A DNA stretch of 64,000 nt from Flavobacterium suaedae (GTDB taxonomy: Bacteria > Bacteroidota > Bacteroidia > Flavobacteriales > Flavobacteriaceae): assembly GCF_014642915.1 (NCBI RefSeq), contig NZ_BMJE01000003.1, positions 62,001 to 126,000 on the forward strand, in the 5' to 3' direction. The position numbers and the translations under genes were made by a program. Each line of letters starts with the position of its first letter. The stretch's first letter is position 1. Positions 28,320 through 37,917 of this stretch are shown here, piece by piece. The notes under the pieces were generated by a model, which saw nothing but the letters and a program-made list of their open reading frames with translations, ran no database searches and was not told where the DNA came from.

Positions 28320-29288
28320 CTACCTGTTGTCTTTGCCGGGCAGTATACTAATTTTTTGTCCTGTTTGTAAACCATGTTTCAGTTTACGTTTGTTATAGGC
28401 TTCTATAGCTTCAACAGTAGTGTTATATTGCCTTGCCAGCCCATGTAAAGTTTCACCCTGCTTAACATTATGAATTACTACACCCTTTACAGTTTCGGGC
28501 GTTGGTCCCGCAGGAATAGTTACTTCCTGCCCTATTTGTAAACCATTTTTAAACTTCCCGGGGTTTGCGACTTCAATAGCTCTTACAGTTGTGTTGTATT
28601 TTCTGGCAAGCCCTGTTAAGGTTTCAGCAGGCTCTACAGTGTGTGTAAAAGTGAAAACCCCGTTATTGGGCAAATCTGTTTCAGCAGGCGATAATACTAC
28701 CGGAGTTACCTCTTCATTTCCATTATTGTACTGTACAATTTCTTCTTCTACTTCTACTATTTCTATTTCCGCTTCTGCTTCTTCAGCCTCGTCTTCTATT
28801 TGAACCTTTTTTGTTTCGACTTTTGTCTCAACAGTCTTTTTAAGAGGAACAGCTATTGTTTTTACTTCCATAGATTCAGAAGGTCTTTCAGTCTCTGTTT
28901 GAACTATGGTTTCTTCTGTAACATCAGAGTCTTCTTCTATTCTCTCCTGAATATCCGAAGCTGACAGTTTATGCACATTATCTTTTGTTACTTTTTGAGC
29001 TTTTGCTGCAAGTTTTGGTTTATGAACAATAAGTGCCTTATCCACAGGTATTTTTAAAAGCATGCCGGGACCAATACCTTCTACCGCATCGGGGTTTATC
29101 TCATAAATATCCGACGGTCGTACTAAATACTTTTTAGCTATCAGTACAATAGTTTCGCCTAATGCTACTTTGTGAATAATAATTTTCTCGCTGGCTTCTT
29201 TTACCACACCACCATTTGGTTGCGTTTGCGCAGCAGCATTATAGGACAATAACCCTAAAAATACTAACGCAAGCATGTTCTTTCTCAT
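28320..29288 (-). CDS. Three-LysM secreted protein
   Basis: A 322-residue secreted protein: signal peptide (1-20), a first LysM at about residues 37-82 (HKVALGETIVLIAKKY), an acidic Glu-rich linker (about 110-205), then two more LysM repeats at about 214-260 and 274-318 (KQGETLHGLARQYNTTVEA). It should bind the cell wall. It has no catalytic domain, unlike many LysM hydrolases. The gene is separated from the four-LysM gene by a terminator, so it is likely its own unit. Confidence 0.88.
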   Translation of the reverse strand: MRKNMLALVFLGLLSYNAAAQTQPNGGVVKEASEKIIIHKVALGETIVLIAKKYLVRPSDIYEINPDAVEGIGPGMLLKIPVDKALIVHKPKLAAKAQKVTKDNVHKLSASDIQERIEEDSDVTEETIVQTETERPSESMEVKTIAVPLKKTVETKVETKKVQIEDEAEEAEAEIEIVEVEEEIVQYNNGNEEVTPVVLSPAETDLPNNGVFTFTHTVEPAETLTGLARKYNTTVRAIEVANPGKFKNGLQIGQEVTIPAGPTPETVKGVVIHNVKQGETLHGLARQYNTTVEAIEAYNKRKLKHGLQTGQKISILPGKDNR

Positions 29289-29523
29289 TGTGATAATATT
29301 TATTTATGGCACTTGTAAATGTATTAAACGTATTAAGACTCAACAACACTTACAAATAATTAAACATTCAATACATTATTAAGTTTTTTTTAACACATAA
29401 CTGCAAACTTAATCTAAAATGTAGAAAAAGATTACAAGTATTGGTTATTTATTTAAAAAACTAACAACACTTATCAACAAATTTTTATGTGGTAAAGGTG
29501 GGATAATAGGCAGGATAATCTTC

Positions 29524-31053
29524 TTATTCCCATTCTATGGTTGCAGGGGGTTTAGAGCTAATATCATAAACTACCCTGTTTACACCTTTTACTTTATTGA
29601 TGATTTGATTAGAAACTTTCATTAAAAACTCATAAGGAAGGTGAACCCAGTCGGCAGTCATACCGTCTGTAGATTCTACTGCTCTTAAAGCAACAACTTT
29701 CTCATAAGTTCTTTCGTCTCCCATTACTCCCACGCTGTTAACGGGTAGTAATATAGCTCCGGCCTGCCAAACTTTGTCATACAGTCCGTTTGCCTTTAAA
29801 CCTTCAATAAATATAGCGTCAACCTCTTGTAGTATGCTCACTTTTTCAGGAGTTATATCTCCTAATATTCTTATCGCCAATCCGGGCCCCGGGAACGGAT
29901 GTCTCCCTAACAACTCAGGGTCTATACCCAAAGTAGCCCCAACTCGGCGCACTTCATCCTTAAATAGCATACGTAAAGGCTCTACCACTTGTAATTTCAT
30001 AAAATCTGGCAGCCCCCCCACGTTATGGTGCGATTTTATAGTTGCTGATGGTCCTTTTACGGATATTGACTCGATTACATCAGGATATATAGTTCCCTGC
30101 GCCAGCCATTTAACATCGGTTAGTTTATGAGCTTCATCATCAAAAACTTCAATAAATACTCTACCTATGGCTTTACGCTTCTTCTCAGGGTCATCAACTC
30201 CTGCTAAAGCAGTAAGAAAACGGTCAGATGCATCTACACCCTTCACGTTTAACCCCATATCTTTATACTGGTGTAATACGCTTTCGAATTCGTTTTTACG
30301 TAACAATCCGTTATTAACAAATATACAATAAAGATTCTTACCTATAGCTTTATTTAAAAGCACAGCTGCTACAGTGGAGTCTACCCCTCCTGACAGCCCT
30401 AAAACTACCTTATCGTCCTTTAGCTTTTCTTTTAGCTCTGCTACTATATCATCAACAAAATTAGCAGCGGTAAAGTTTTGCGGTACTTCCGCTATTTTAA
30501 CTAAAAAGTTTTCCAGTATTAATTTCCCATCTGTAGAGTGATAAACTTCCGGATGAAACTGTATAGCATAAGTATCTTCTCCGTCTAAACGGTATGCAGC
30601 ATTCTCTACATCATTAGTACTTGCAAGTCTTACACCATTTTCCGGTAATTGCTTAATCGTATCACTATGACTCATCCATACCTGGCTACCTGTTTGTACG
30701 CCTTGTAAAAAAAGTTCCTCTTCTTTTATATAAGACAGGTTAGCACGCCCATATTCGCGTATATTACTAGGTGCTACTTCCCCACCGTTAAAGTGAGCAA
30801 GGTATTGTGCACCGTAACAAACAGCCAGCATTGGCAGTTTACCCCTTATTCCCGAAAGATCAGGATGTGGTGCATCTTCTGCTCTAACAGAGAAAGGACT
30901 CCCCGAAAGGATTACAGCTTTATAGGATGATAAGTCTTGTGGTGGATTGTTATAAGGGAAAATTTCGCAAAATATGTTTAGTTCACGAACCCTTCTCGCA
31001 ATTAGTTGTGTGTATTGCGAGCCGAAATCTAAAATCAGTACGTTGTGTTGCAT
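29524..31053 (-). CDS. guaA: GMP synthase (glutamine-hydrolysing)
   Basis: A 509-residue enzyme that makes GMP from XMP. The ATG at 31053 ([16 protein letters not shown]) fits the family; a TTG two codons upstream is less likely. The N-terminal class I amidotransferase has the nucleophile in LAVCYGAQY and the pair in QFHPEVYH. The ATP-pyrophosphatase loop is [14 protein letters not shown]-terminal dimerisation motif: [11 protein letters not shown]. It appears monocistronic. Confidence 0.97.
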   Translation of the reverse strand: MQHNVLILDFGSQYTQLIARRVRELNIFCEIFPYNNPPQDLSSYKAVILSGSPFSVRAEDAPHPDLSGIRGKLPMLAVCYGAQYLAHFNGGEVAPSNIREYGRANLSYIKEEELFLQGVQTGSQVWMSHSDTIKQLPENGVRLASTNDVENAAYRLDGEDTYAIQFHPEVYHSTDGKLILENFLVKIAEVPQNFTAANFVDDIVAELKEKLKDDKVVLGLSGGVDSTVAAVLLNKAIGKNLYCIFVNNGLLRKNEFESVLHQYKDMGLNVKGVDASDRFLTALAGVDDPEKKRKAIGRVFIEVFDDEAHKLTDVKWLAQGTIYPDVIESISVKGPSATIKSHHNVGGLPDFMKLQVVEPLRMLFKDEVRRVGATLGIDPELLGRHPFPGPGLAIRILGDITPEKVSILQEVDAIFIEGLKANGLYDKVWQAGAILLPVNSVGVMGDERTYEKVVALRAVESTDGMTADWVHLPYEFLMKVSNQIINKVKGVNRVVYDISSKPPATIEWE

Positions 31054-31212
31054 GTGCAAAAATAGCTATAAAATCGAAAAATGAAAATGGATTATTATTT
31101 TTTTGGAGGTATATCTAAAAAAGAACTGTTTGAACTACTTACCTATAAAATTGATAAACAAAAAATAATAACTGGTTTTTGTTTATCTTTAAACATCTAA
31201 TATTCAAATTAT

Positions 31213-31893
31213 ATGAAAAATATACTACTCTTTTTTGTTTTGCTTTTTACTGTTTCAGGATATGCACAAACCGAAAATTATACTCCGCCCGATTATGACC
31301 TGATTGAAAAAAACAGTACAGACAAAAACTCTGAATTAAATTTTGAGTTACTTTTTGAACGTTATAAAAATGCCGACAGCACTATGACGATAGAAGATAA
31401 AAGGCATTTATATTATGGTTACTCTTTTAGTCATAATTATTCGCCATACGGCTCCGGCTCAACTGAAGTGAGACAAAAACTAAACAAAATATTACAAAAG
31501 CAAGAAGCTGACAAAGAGGATTTAAAAAAAATAATTGAATATACTGATGAGCTGCTTAGTGATTTCCCTTTTAGTATAAAACTGAAAGATATAAGGATAT
31601 ATTGTTTTAGAGAGTTAGGCATGATTGAAGAGGCTAGAAAAGAAAACTTTCAAACAAATGCAATTATAGATGCTATGCTGAGTACAGGTAACGGAGTAGA
31701 AAAAGAAACCTCCATTTACGTTATTAATGTAACTAATGAGTATGAATTGATAAGTATATTCGGCTTTTCATTTGGTGGTGAACAAAGTTTAATAGAAGGA
31801 CGTTACGATTACCTTGCTATTGAAGAAAACCCGTATGAAATAGAAGGCTTATATTTTGATGTTTCACGCAGTCTTAACGCTTTAAAATTTTAA
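31213..31893 (+). CDS. DUF4919 secreted protein
   Basis: A 226-residue protein with signal peptide MKNILLFFVLLFTVSGYAQ. The family pattern is HLYYGYSFSHNYSPYG followed by a helical segment and RYDYLAIEENPYEIEGLYFDV at the end. Function of DUF4919 is unknown. It ends six bases before the SRPBCC gene, so the two form an operon. Confidence 0.82.
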   Translation: MKNILLFFVLLFTVSGYAQTENYTPPDYDLIEKNSTDKNSELNFELLFERYKNADSTMTIEDKRHLYYGYSFSHNYSPYGSGSTEVRQKLNKILQKQEADKEDLKKIIEYTDELLSDFPFSIKLKDIRIYCFRELGMIEEARKENFQTNAIIDAMLSTGNGVEKETSIYVINVTNEYELISIFGFSFGGEQSLIEGRYDYLAIEENPYEIEGLYFDVSRSLNALKF

Positions 31894-31899
31894 TCAATT

Positions 31900-32337
31900 A
31901 TGAAATATACCTGTGAAATTACAATAAACAAACCCATTGAAGAAGTTGTTACGCTATTTACCAATCCTGATAATATGGAGTTATGGATGGAAGGTTTACA
32001 AAGTTTTAAACACCTTAGCGGAGAGCCCGGTAAAGAAGGAGCTAAAACAGAACTGCACTTTAAAATGGGGAAACGGGAAATTACTATGATAGAAACCATA
32101 ATTAAAAATAATTTACCCGATGAAATGGTTACAACCTATGAGGCTAAAGGTGTACATAATAAGATTAACACTAAGTTTCAGTATATTGACGGTAACTCAA
32201 CAAAATATATTTCTGAGAACTACTTTGAATTTAAAGGTTTTTTTATGAAAATAATGGGAGCACTAATGCCCGGGGCTTTTAAAAAACAAAGCATGAAATA
32301 CTTGCAGGACTTTAAAACATTTGCCGAAAAACAATAA
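31900..32337 (+). CDS. SRPBCC (START-like) family protein
   Basis: A 145-residue cytoplasmic protein with the helix-grip fold: starts KYTCEITINKPIEEVVTLF, a standard SRPBCC first strand and helix, then NMELWMEGLQSF and a C-terminal long helix ending LQDFKTFAEKQ. These proteins bind hydrophobic ligands. The ligand is unknown. It follows the DUF4919 gene directly and ends in a hairpin. Confidence 0.85.
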   Translation: MKYTCEITINKPIEEVVTLFTNPDNMELWMEGLQSFKHLSGEPGKEGAKTELHFKMGKREITMIETIIKNNLPDEMVTTYEAKGVHNKINTKFQYIDGNSTKYISENYFEFKGFFMKIMGALMPGAFKKQSMKYLQDFKTFAEKQ

Positions 32338-32358
32338 CCACTCTGTTTTAATACACTA

Positions 32359-32401
32359 ATAGGCTGCATATAGCGTTTTGCTTGTGCAGCCTTTGTTTTA
32401 T
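32359..32401 (+). terminator. Terminator after the SRPBCC gene
   Basis: AGGCTGCA (32361-32368) / TGCAGCCT (32385-32392) hairpin followed by TTGTTTTA. Confidence 0.7.
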
Positions 32402-32442
32402 ATATCTATTCTATAAAAAGAAAAAAGGTGTAAATTCGCGTA

Positions 32443-33453
32443 ATGATGACGACTCAAGATATATTGGAGATTAAAGAATTACTTGATACTCCTAAAAAAA
32501 TAACAATAACAATGCACCGTAATCCTGACGGAGATGCCATGGGTTCTTCTTTAGGATTATATCATTTTTTAAAACAAAAAGGGCACGAAGTAACAGTAAT
32601 AAGTCCTAATGAATATCCTGAATTTTTAGCCTGGCTACCGGAAGCCGAAAAGGTTGTGGTTTTTGAACGAGAATATGATAAAGCTACACCTATAATAAAA
32701 GAGGCTGATATAATTTTTACACTGGACTTTAATGCTTTCCACCGTACAGGGAACAGTATGCAACCGGTACTTGAAGAGGCAGACACTACCTATATAATGA
32801 TAGACCATCATCAAAAACCTGATGATTATGCTAACTATATGTTTTCGGATCCTTCTTATGGTTCTACCTGCGAAATGATATATCATTTTATAAATGCATT
32901 AGGTGATAAATCGTTAATTAATGCTACTATAGGTACATGCCTGTATACAGGTATTGTTACTGATTCGGGTTCGTTCCGCTTTCCTTCCACTACAGGGACT
33001 ACACACCGTATAGTTGCTGAGTTTATAGAGCTTGGTGTAGATAACAGTAAAATACACACACTGCTGCACGATAATAATTCTTATAGCAGAATTCAGGTTT
33101 TGGCAAGAGCTTTGCATAATATGAAAGTGCTGCCTGAAAACAAAACGTCGTACACCTCGTTAAGCCAGGACGAATTAAACGAACTGGGGTATAACAAAGG
33201 TGATACAGAAGGAGTTGTTAACTATGGGTTAAGCATGAAAGGAATTGTTTTTACTGCTTTCTTTAAAGAAAATAAAGATGAAGGCATTATAAAAATTTCT
33301 TTCCGCTCTAAAGGTGATTTTGATGTAAACCAGTATGCACGTACTTATTTTAACGGCGGAGGACATATAAATGCTGCCGGAGGTAAATCAACTGAATCAC
33401 TGGAAGCTACAATAGAAAAATTTATTGCTACATTAGCAGAAGTTAATATTTAA
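32443..33453 (+). CDS. DHH phosphoesterase, NrnA-like (oligoribonuclease/pAp phosphatase)
   Basis: A 336-residue DHH/DHHA1 phosphoesterase. Motifs: MHRNPDGDAMGSSLGL (metal site), FTLDFNAFHR, YIMIDHHQKP (the DHH motif) and C-terminal DHHA1 ARTYFNGGGHINAAGG. NrnA enzymes degrade nanoRNA and 3'-phosphoadenosine 5'-phosphate; flavobacteria lack the Orn type in most cases. Two consecutive ATGs (32443, 32446) are possible starts. It is the first of three genes running into gldI. Confidence 0.92.
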   Translation: MMTTQDILEIKELLDTPKKITITMHRNPDGDAMGSSLGLYHFLKQKGHEVTVISPNEYPEFLAWLPEAEKVVVFEREYDKATPIIKEADIIFTLDFNAFHRTGNSMQPVLEEADTTYIMIDHHQKPDDYANYMFSDPSYGSTCEMIYHFINALGDKSLINATIGTCLYTGIVTDSGSFRFPSTTGTTHRIVAEFIELGVDNSKIHTLLHDNNSYSRIQVLARALHNMKVLPENKTSYTSLSQDELNELGYNKGDTEGVVNYGLSMKGIVFTAFFKENKDEGIIKISFRSKGDFDVNQYARTYFNGGGHINAAGGKSTESLEATIEKFIATLAEVNI

Positions 33454-33463
33454 TAATAAGAGA

Positions 33464-34036
33464 ATGATTAGAAAGGTTTTTATTACCATACTCTCTATTG
33501 CAGGAATCATGATAACAGGTTGCTCTAACCAGCAACAAGCCCGCAAACCTATTTCACGTACTTCGGGTTCCGAATTTATTGATGCCTCTGTAGAGCGTAA
33601 CAGAAAACTGATTGCAGAAGAGGAAGCGCAAATAGACTCTATTATAAAAAGCAATCCGCATATAAAGTATATTGCCTCCAGCAAAGGATATTGGTATCAC
33701 TATGAAATTGAAAACGTTCAGGATAGTATTACCCCGAAAAGAGGTGATGTTGCTTTTTTTGACTACGAAGTAAAAGACCTTGACGGTAACTTTATTTATA
33801 CTACAGATGAAACCAAGCCACAAATATATTATGTAGACAAGCAAAATATTATGCTGGGACTACGCAGTGGTATTAAGCTAATGAATAAAGGCGAAAAAGT
33901 TAGCTTTTTATTCCCCAGTAATATGGGGTATGGCTACCATGGCGATAACAAAAAAATAGGTATAAACCAGCCTTTGGTATGTACCGTAACTTTAAATGAT
34001 ATAAAACCCGAAAACGAAGTACAAAATAATTATTAA
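33464..34036 (+). CDS. gldI: Gliding motility lipoprotein GldI, FKBP-type isomerase
   Basis: A 190-residue lipoprotein: lipobox MITGC (Cys20), a helical linker (about residues 35-65) and an FKBP-type peptidyl-prolyl isomerase domain (about 75-185). GldI is needed for gliding motility in Flavobacterium and probably folds T9SS components in the periplasm. The FKBP core is visible in GDVAFFDYEVKDLDG, GLRSGIKLMNKGEK and FLFPSNMGYGYHG. It lies between nrnA and a second isomerase with gaps of only 10 and 6 bases, so it is an operon. Confidence 0.92.
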   Translation: MIRKVFITILSIAGIMITGCSNQQQARKPISRTSGSEFIDASVERNRKLIAEEEAQIDSIIKSNPHIKYIASSKGYWYHYEIENVQDSITPKRGDVAFFDYEVKDLDGNFIYTTDETKPQIYYVDKQNIMLGLRSGIKLMNKGEKVSFLFPSNMGYGYHGDNKKIGINQPLVCTVTLNDIKPENEVQNNY

Positions 34037-34042
34037 AATTAA

Positions 34043-35167
34043 ATGAAACCAATGACAAGTCTGTTTTTAAGTTTAGTTGCTATATTTTATTCTTGCAACA
34101 ATACAACTACTACCTATAACGATAATCCTATAGATACAACAAAACTGGAGGACGGATTATATGCTAAAATAGAAACCAATAAAGGTGATATATTACTAAA
34201 ACTGGAACACGAAAAAACACCTCTTACCGTTGCTAACTTTGTTAGCCTTGCAGAAGGCGAAAATGAAATGGTAGACGAAAAATATAAAGGTAAACCTTTT
34301 TATAACGGACTTAAATTTCACCGTGTTATTAAGAACTTTATGATACAAACCGGAGATCCTAAAGGAGATGGTTCAGGAGGGCCGGGATATAAATTTCCTG
34401 ATGAAATTACAGATTTAAAGCATGATAAAGCAGGTATACTATCTATGGCAAATGCAGGACCTGCAACAAACGGTAGTCAGTTTTTTATTACTCACAACGC
34501 TACACCTCATTTAGATGGAAAACATACTGTTTTTGGGCATGTAGTTGAAGGACAGGAAGTGGTAAACAAAATTGAGCAGGGCGACACAATGAAAAAAATT
34601 GAGATAATACGTAAAGGTCGTGATGCTAAGAAATTTAAAGCCGGAAAAGTATTTAAAAACAAACTTGAAGACCTTATAAAAGAGCAAAAAGAAAAAGAAG
34701 CAGCTCTTGAAAAAGTAAAGGCAGATAAAGCTGCTTACTTTAAAGAAATGAAAGCAAAGGGTACTACTACTAACTCAGGCTTAACATATGTTATTACAGA
34801 AAAAGGTAGCGGAGAAAAACCGGGTATAGGTGTAACAGTTGATATAGAATACTCAGGATATCTAGATAACGGTTTCCTTTTTGACTCCAGCATAACAGAT
34901 GTTGCTAAGGAATTCGGTAACTACATTCCACAAAAAGATCAGGCAGGTTTTTACAAGCCAATACCATTTATAATTGGCTCTAAAAAAGGAATGATACCGG
35001 GCTTTATAGAAGGTATAGAACAAATGAGCATAGGTGATAAAGCTATTATATTTATTCCTTCGCACTTGGGTTATGGTGAAAGAGGTAACCCTAGAGGTAA
35101 AATACCCGGAAATGCTGATTTAATTTTTGAACTTGAAATGAAAGAAGCTGCAACGGCAGGAAACTAA
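34043..35167 (+). CDS. Cyclophilin-FKBP fusion lipoprotein, dual peptidyl-prolyl isomerase
   Basis: A 374-residue lipoprotein: lipobox IFYSC (Cys18). A cyclophilin domain covers about residues 40-200 ([44 protein letters not shown]). A charged helix of about 40 residues joins it to an FKBP domain at about 250-370 ([43 protein letters not shown]). Two unrelated isomerase folds in one chain are unusual. It ends the nrnA-gldI operon and should act in the periplasm on secreted proteins. Confidence 0.92.
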   Translation: MKPMTSLFLSLVAIFYSCNNTTTTYNDNPIDTTKLEDGLYAKIETNKGDILLKLEHEKTPLTVANFVSLAEGENEMVDEKYKGKPFYNGLKFHRVIKNFMIQTGDPKGDGSGGPGYKFPDEITDLKHDKAGILSMANAGPATNGSQFFITHNATPHLDGKHTVFGHVVEGQEVVNKIEQGDTMKKIEIIRKGRDAKKFKAGKVFKNKLEDLIKEQKEKEAALEKVKADKAAYFKEMKAKGTTTNSGLTYVITEKGSGEKPGIGVTVDIEYSGYLDNGFLFDSSITDVAKEFGNYIPQKDQAGFYKPIPFIIGSKKGMIPGFIEGIEQMSIGDKAIIFIPSHLGYGERGNPRGKIPGNADLIFELEMKEAATAGN

Positions 35168-35173
35168 ATAATA

Positions 35174-35212
35174 AAAAAAGCGGATACTAAGATGTATCCG
35201 CTTTTTCTTTTT
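35174..35212 (+). terminator. Terminator of the gldI operon
   Basis: Hairpin AAAAGCGGATAC / GTATCCGCTTTTT (35177-35206) followed by CTTTTTT. Confidence 0.9.
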
Positions 35213-35234
35213 TATAATAGAACAAAGTAAACCT

Positions 35235-35672
35235 TTATTCCTTAAATTTCCATTCAAATTCGTCTTCGTCGCTTATAATAGCGCCTATTTCCACACGGGT
35301 TACTTCGCCAAACTCTACGGCTAACGTTAACCAGTTATCTTCATTAAAGTAATTTTCAAAAGAATCAAAATCTTCTTTTTCAAAACCTTTAACCCCATTT
35401 TTCTCTAAAAGCTGCTTTACATCTTCCCACTCTTCATCAATAATATTCGATGAAAACAGTTCCAGCTCCGGATGTGATGATGCCATATAACTTAGCCTAT
35501 AATCTTCTTCCTCATAAAAGGTAAGCATGATTTTTCTGTCGTTATACAAATAAACAACATTATCTTCGTCGTCTTTATACTGTTTGTCGGGAGTACCGCA
35601 TTGCTTTTCAACATCTTTTTGTTTCATCCCGAAACGCAATCCGTCTATCCCTTCTCTAAGATTTACTTCCAT
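35235..35672 (-). CDS. Acidic hypothetical protein
   Basis: A 145-residue, strongly acidic cytoplasmic protein with no signal peptide. The N-terminus REGIDGLRFGMKQKDVEKQ and GTPDKQY resembles the helix-turn pattern seen in SmpA/BamE-like folds, though this one is not secreted, so the similarity may be by chance. No family is recognised and no partner gene is adjacent. Confidence 0.65.
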   Translation of the reverse strand: MEVNLREGIDGLRFGMKQKDVEKQCGTPDKQYKDDEDNVVYLYNDRKIMLTFYEEEDYRLSYMASSHPELELFSSNIIDEEWEDVKQLLEKNGVKGFEKEDFDSFENYFNEDNWLTLAVEFGEVTRVEIGAIISDEDEFEWKFKE

Positions 35673-35781
35673 AATAAAAACTATTTTTTTCGCTCAAAAG
35701 CAAAAATACATTTTTTTAGAAACCTGCCATGAGAATTAAAGATTAATCAAAAATTATAGTAAAATTTAAAAGTAATATAAC

Positions 35782-36546
35782 TTAAACCTGCTCAATAACG
35801 GCTTTTGGAGCTGATTTTATTTTAGCACCTTGCTTTACTAAAATATCCGACCCTTCTGCCAAATAAACTGATACTGGTTTTGCATCTTTCAGGAAAGCAA
35901 AACTATCACCATATACTTTAGCATAATCCACATTAACCTCATAGCTCTTTACAGGATATATTTGCCAGCGTGGGTGTGCCACTTCATACTCCGAAGTAAC
36001 CGAATCACTTACTTGGGTGTAACCCCAAAAATGCTCCGTAATAAATTCTTCTTCACTGTTTAAATCAATATCAACAGACGTTTTATCTGTTATTACTTTT
36101 ACAGTATTCCACTCACCTTTTTTCCAGCCGTACTCTACCGTTAAGTTTTCTCCACACTCTACCCACGCATGTTTAGTAGGCATGGTTTCGTAATTTTCAT
36201 TATACAGTAGGTTTGCCACCATAGTAAGCGCAGGGCGTGGTACTATTTCCTTAATAAACACCACTCCCCTTTTATAGTTTTCATCAGTACCGTAGCGCAC
36301 ATAAAACCGTAAATTGATTTCCTCAAAATTGATATGATACGGCACACGAACCCCAATGACTTTAGTATTTACAAACATAAAACCAACCAGGCTTACATAG
36401 CAGGTGCCATTCCAAGTATCCAGTTCTGTATGTTTGGGCAAGTATGGTTTTAATACTTCCGGATCAACTGCATAATTAACCATTACCAACTTGCGCCATT
36501 CGGCATCTAAAAAGGTTCTTTTTTTAGAGATATTATTCTGTGCCAT
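35782..36546 (-). CDS. DUF2071 (YqjF-like) family protein
   Basis: A 254-residue protein of the YqjF/DUF2071 family: EWRKLVMVNYAVDPEVLKPYLP, then GTCYVSLVGFMF and NFEEINLRFYVR. The fold is acetoacetate-decarboxylase-like in related families. Function is unknown. It follows purM on the same strand but a hairpin terminator lies between them. Confidence 0.85.
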   Translation of the reverse strand: MAQNNISKKRTFLDAEWRKLVMVNYAVDPEVLKPYLPKHTELDTWNGTCYVSLVGFMFVNTKVIGVRVPYHINFEEINLRFYVRYGTDENYKRGVVFIKEIVPRPALTMVANLLYNENYETMPTKHAWVECGENLTVEYGWKKGEWNTVKVITDKTSVDIDLNSEEEFITEHFWGYTQVSDSVTSEYEVAHPRWQIYPVKSYEVNVDYAKVYGDSFAFLKDAKPVSVYLAEGSDILVKQGAKIKSAPKAVIEQV

Positions 36547-36561
36547 GATTTATATAGATAT

Positions 36562-36592
36562 AAAAAAATCCGCTACAAAAGCGGATTTAAAT
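36562..36592 (-). terminator. Terminator after purM
   Basis: Hairpin AAATCCGC (36566-36573) / GCGGATTT (36581-36588). On the minus strand it follows the purM stop by two bases and ends in TTTTTTT. Confidence 0.85.
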
Positions 36593-36593
36593 A

Positions 36594-37772
36594 TTAATAT
36601 TCAAAAGTACCATATTCACTTTCTATAGTCAGTTTTTTGTTGTCTGCTGCTTCTACTCTTCCTACTACGCGGGCATCAATATTAAACGATTTTGATATCA
36701 TTATAATATCCTGAGCTATCTTTTCAGGCACATACAGCTCCATACGGTGACCGCAGTTAAATACCTGATACATTTCTTTCCAGTCAGTACCGCTTTGTTC
36801 CTGTATTAGTTTAAACAATGGCGGAACAGGGAAAAGATTATCTTTTATAACGTGGACATTATCTACAAAGTGAAGCACTTTAGTTTGCGCACCACCACTA
36901 CAATGTACCATACCGTGAACATCAGCAGATGTATATTTTTCTAATATCTTTTTAATAACCGGTGCATAGGTACGTGTTGGTGAAAGTACCAGTTTACCGG
37001 CATCAAGCGGACTATTCGCTACTTCATCAGTTAATTTTACACCACCTGAATACACTAACTCTTCCGGTACTGAGGCGTCAAAACTCTCAGGGTATTTCTC
37101 TGCAAGGTATTTACTGAATACATCGTGACGTGCCGAAGTAAGCCCGTTACTACCCATACCACCATTATATTCTTTCTCGTATGTTGCCTGCCCGAAAGAC
37201 CCTAACCCTACAATTACATCGCCAGCCTTTATGTTCGCATTATCAACTACGTCGCTGCGCTTCATGCGTGCTGTAACAGTAGAATCGACAATTATAGTAC
37301 GTACCAAATCACCCACATCGGCAGTTTCCCCACCTGTAGCGTATATGGTTACACCAAAGTCTTTAAGTTCTTGTATTAACTCTTCTGTACCATTAATAAT
37401 AGCCGAAATTACTTCGCCCGGAACAAGATTTTTGTTTCTACCAATGGTAGAGGATAGCATAATATTATCGGTAGCGCCTACACAAAGCAGGTCGTCTATA
37501 TTCATAATAAGCGCATCTTGTGCTATACCTTTCCATACCGATATATCGCCTGTTTCTTTCCAGTACATATATGCCAGCGATGATTTTGTACCTGCACCAT
37601 CAGCGTGCATAATAAGGCAATATTCATCATCATTGGTTAAGTAATCAGGTACTATTTTACAGAATGCTTTAGGGAACAATCCTTTATCAATATTCTTAAT
37701 CGCATTGTGTACATCTTCCTTAGAGGCAGAAACTCCTCTTTGGCTATAGCGTTTACTGGTATCAGAACTCAT
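36594..37772 (-). CDS. purM: Phosphoribosylformylglycinamidine cyclo-ligase (AIR synthase)
   Basis: A 392-residue AIR synthase of the purine pathway, in the longer form typical of Bacteroidota. Key motifs: YSQRGVSASKEDV at the N-terminus, HADGAGTKSSLA, MNIDDLLCVGA (Asp pair for Mg-ATP), ATGGETADVGDLVRT and MVHCSGGAQTKVLHF. It acts in the cytoplasm, step five of de novo IMP synthesis. Its terminator is immediately downstream, and a 145-base gap separates it from the AT-rich orphan gene. Confidence 0.93.
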   Translation of the reverse strand: MSSDTSKRYSQRGVSASKEDVHNAIKNIDKGLFPKAFCKIVPDYLTNDDEYCLIMHADGAGTKSSLAYMYWKETGDISVWKGIAQDALIMNIDDLLCVGATDNIMLSSTIGRNKNLVPGEVISAIINGTEELIQELKDFGVTIYATGGETADVGDLVRTIIVDSTVTARMKRSDVVDNANIKAGDVIVGLGSFGQATYEKEYNGGMGSNGLTSARHDVFSKYLAEKYPESFDASVPEELVYSGGVKLTDEVANSPLDAGKLVLSPTRTYAPVIKKILEKYTSADVHGMVHCSGGAQTKVLHFVDNVHVIKDNLFPVPPLFKLIQEQSGTDWKEMYQVFNCGHRMELYVPEKIAQDIIMISKSFNIDARVVGRVEAADNKKLTIESEYGTFEY

Positions 37773-37917
37773 GTAGTTATGTTTGTTGTGTTGTAAAGCG
37801 CAAAGATAATGTTAATGCCCTAATGTAACAATTTTATAATGTAGCAATTATTAACGAGTGTTTTAATAAGAGAATTTTGTTAAATTTACATTCATTTTTT
37901 TCAACTAAAAATACTAC

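Noticed and set aside
29305..29325. TGGCAC upstream of the three-LysM gene
   Set aside because: No -12 TTGC at the right distance and the orientation faces away from the gene.
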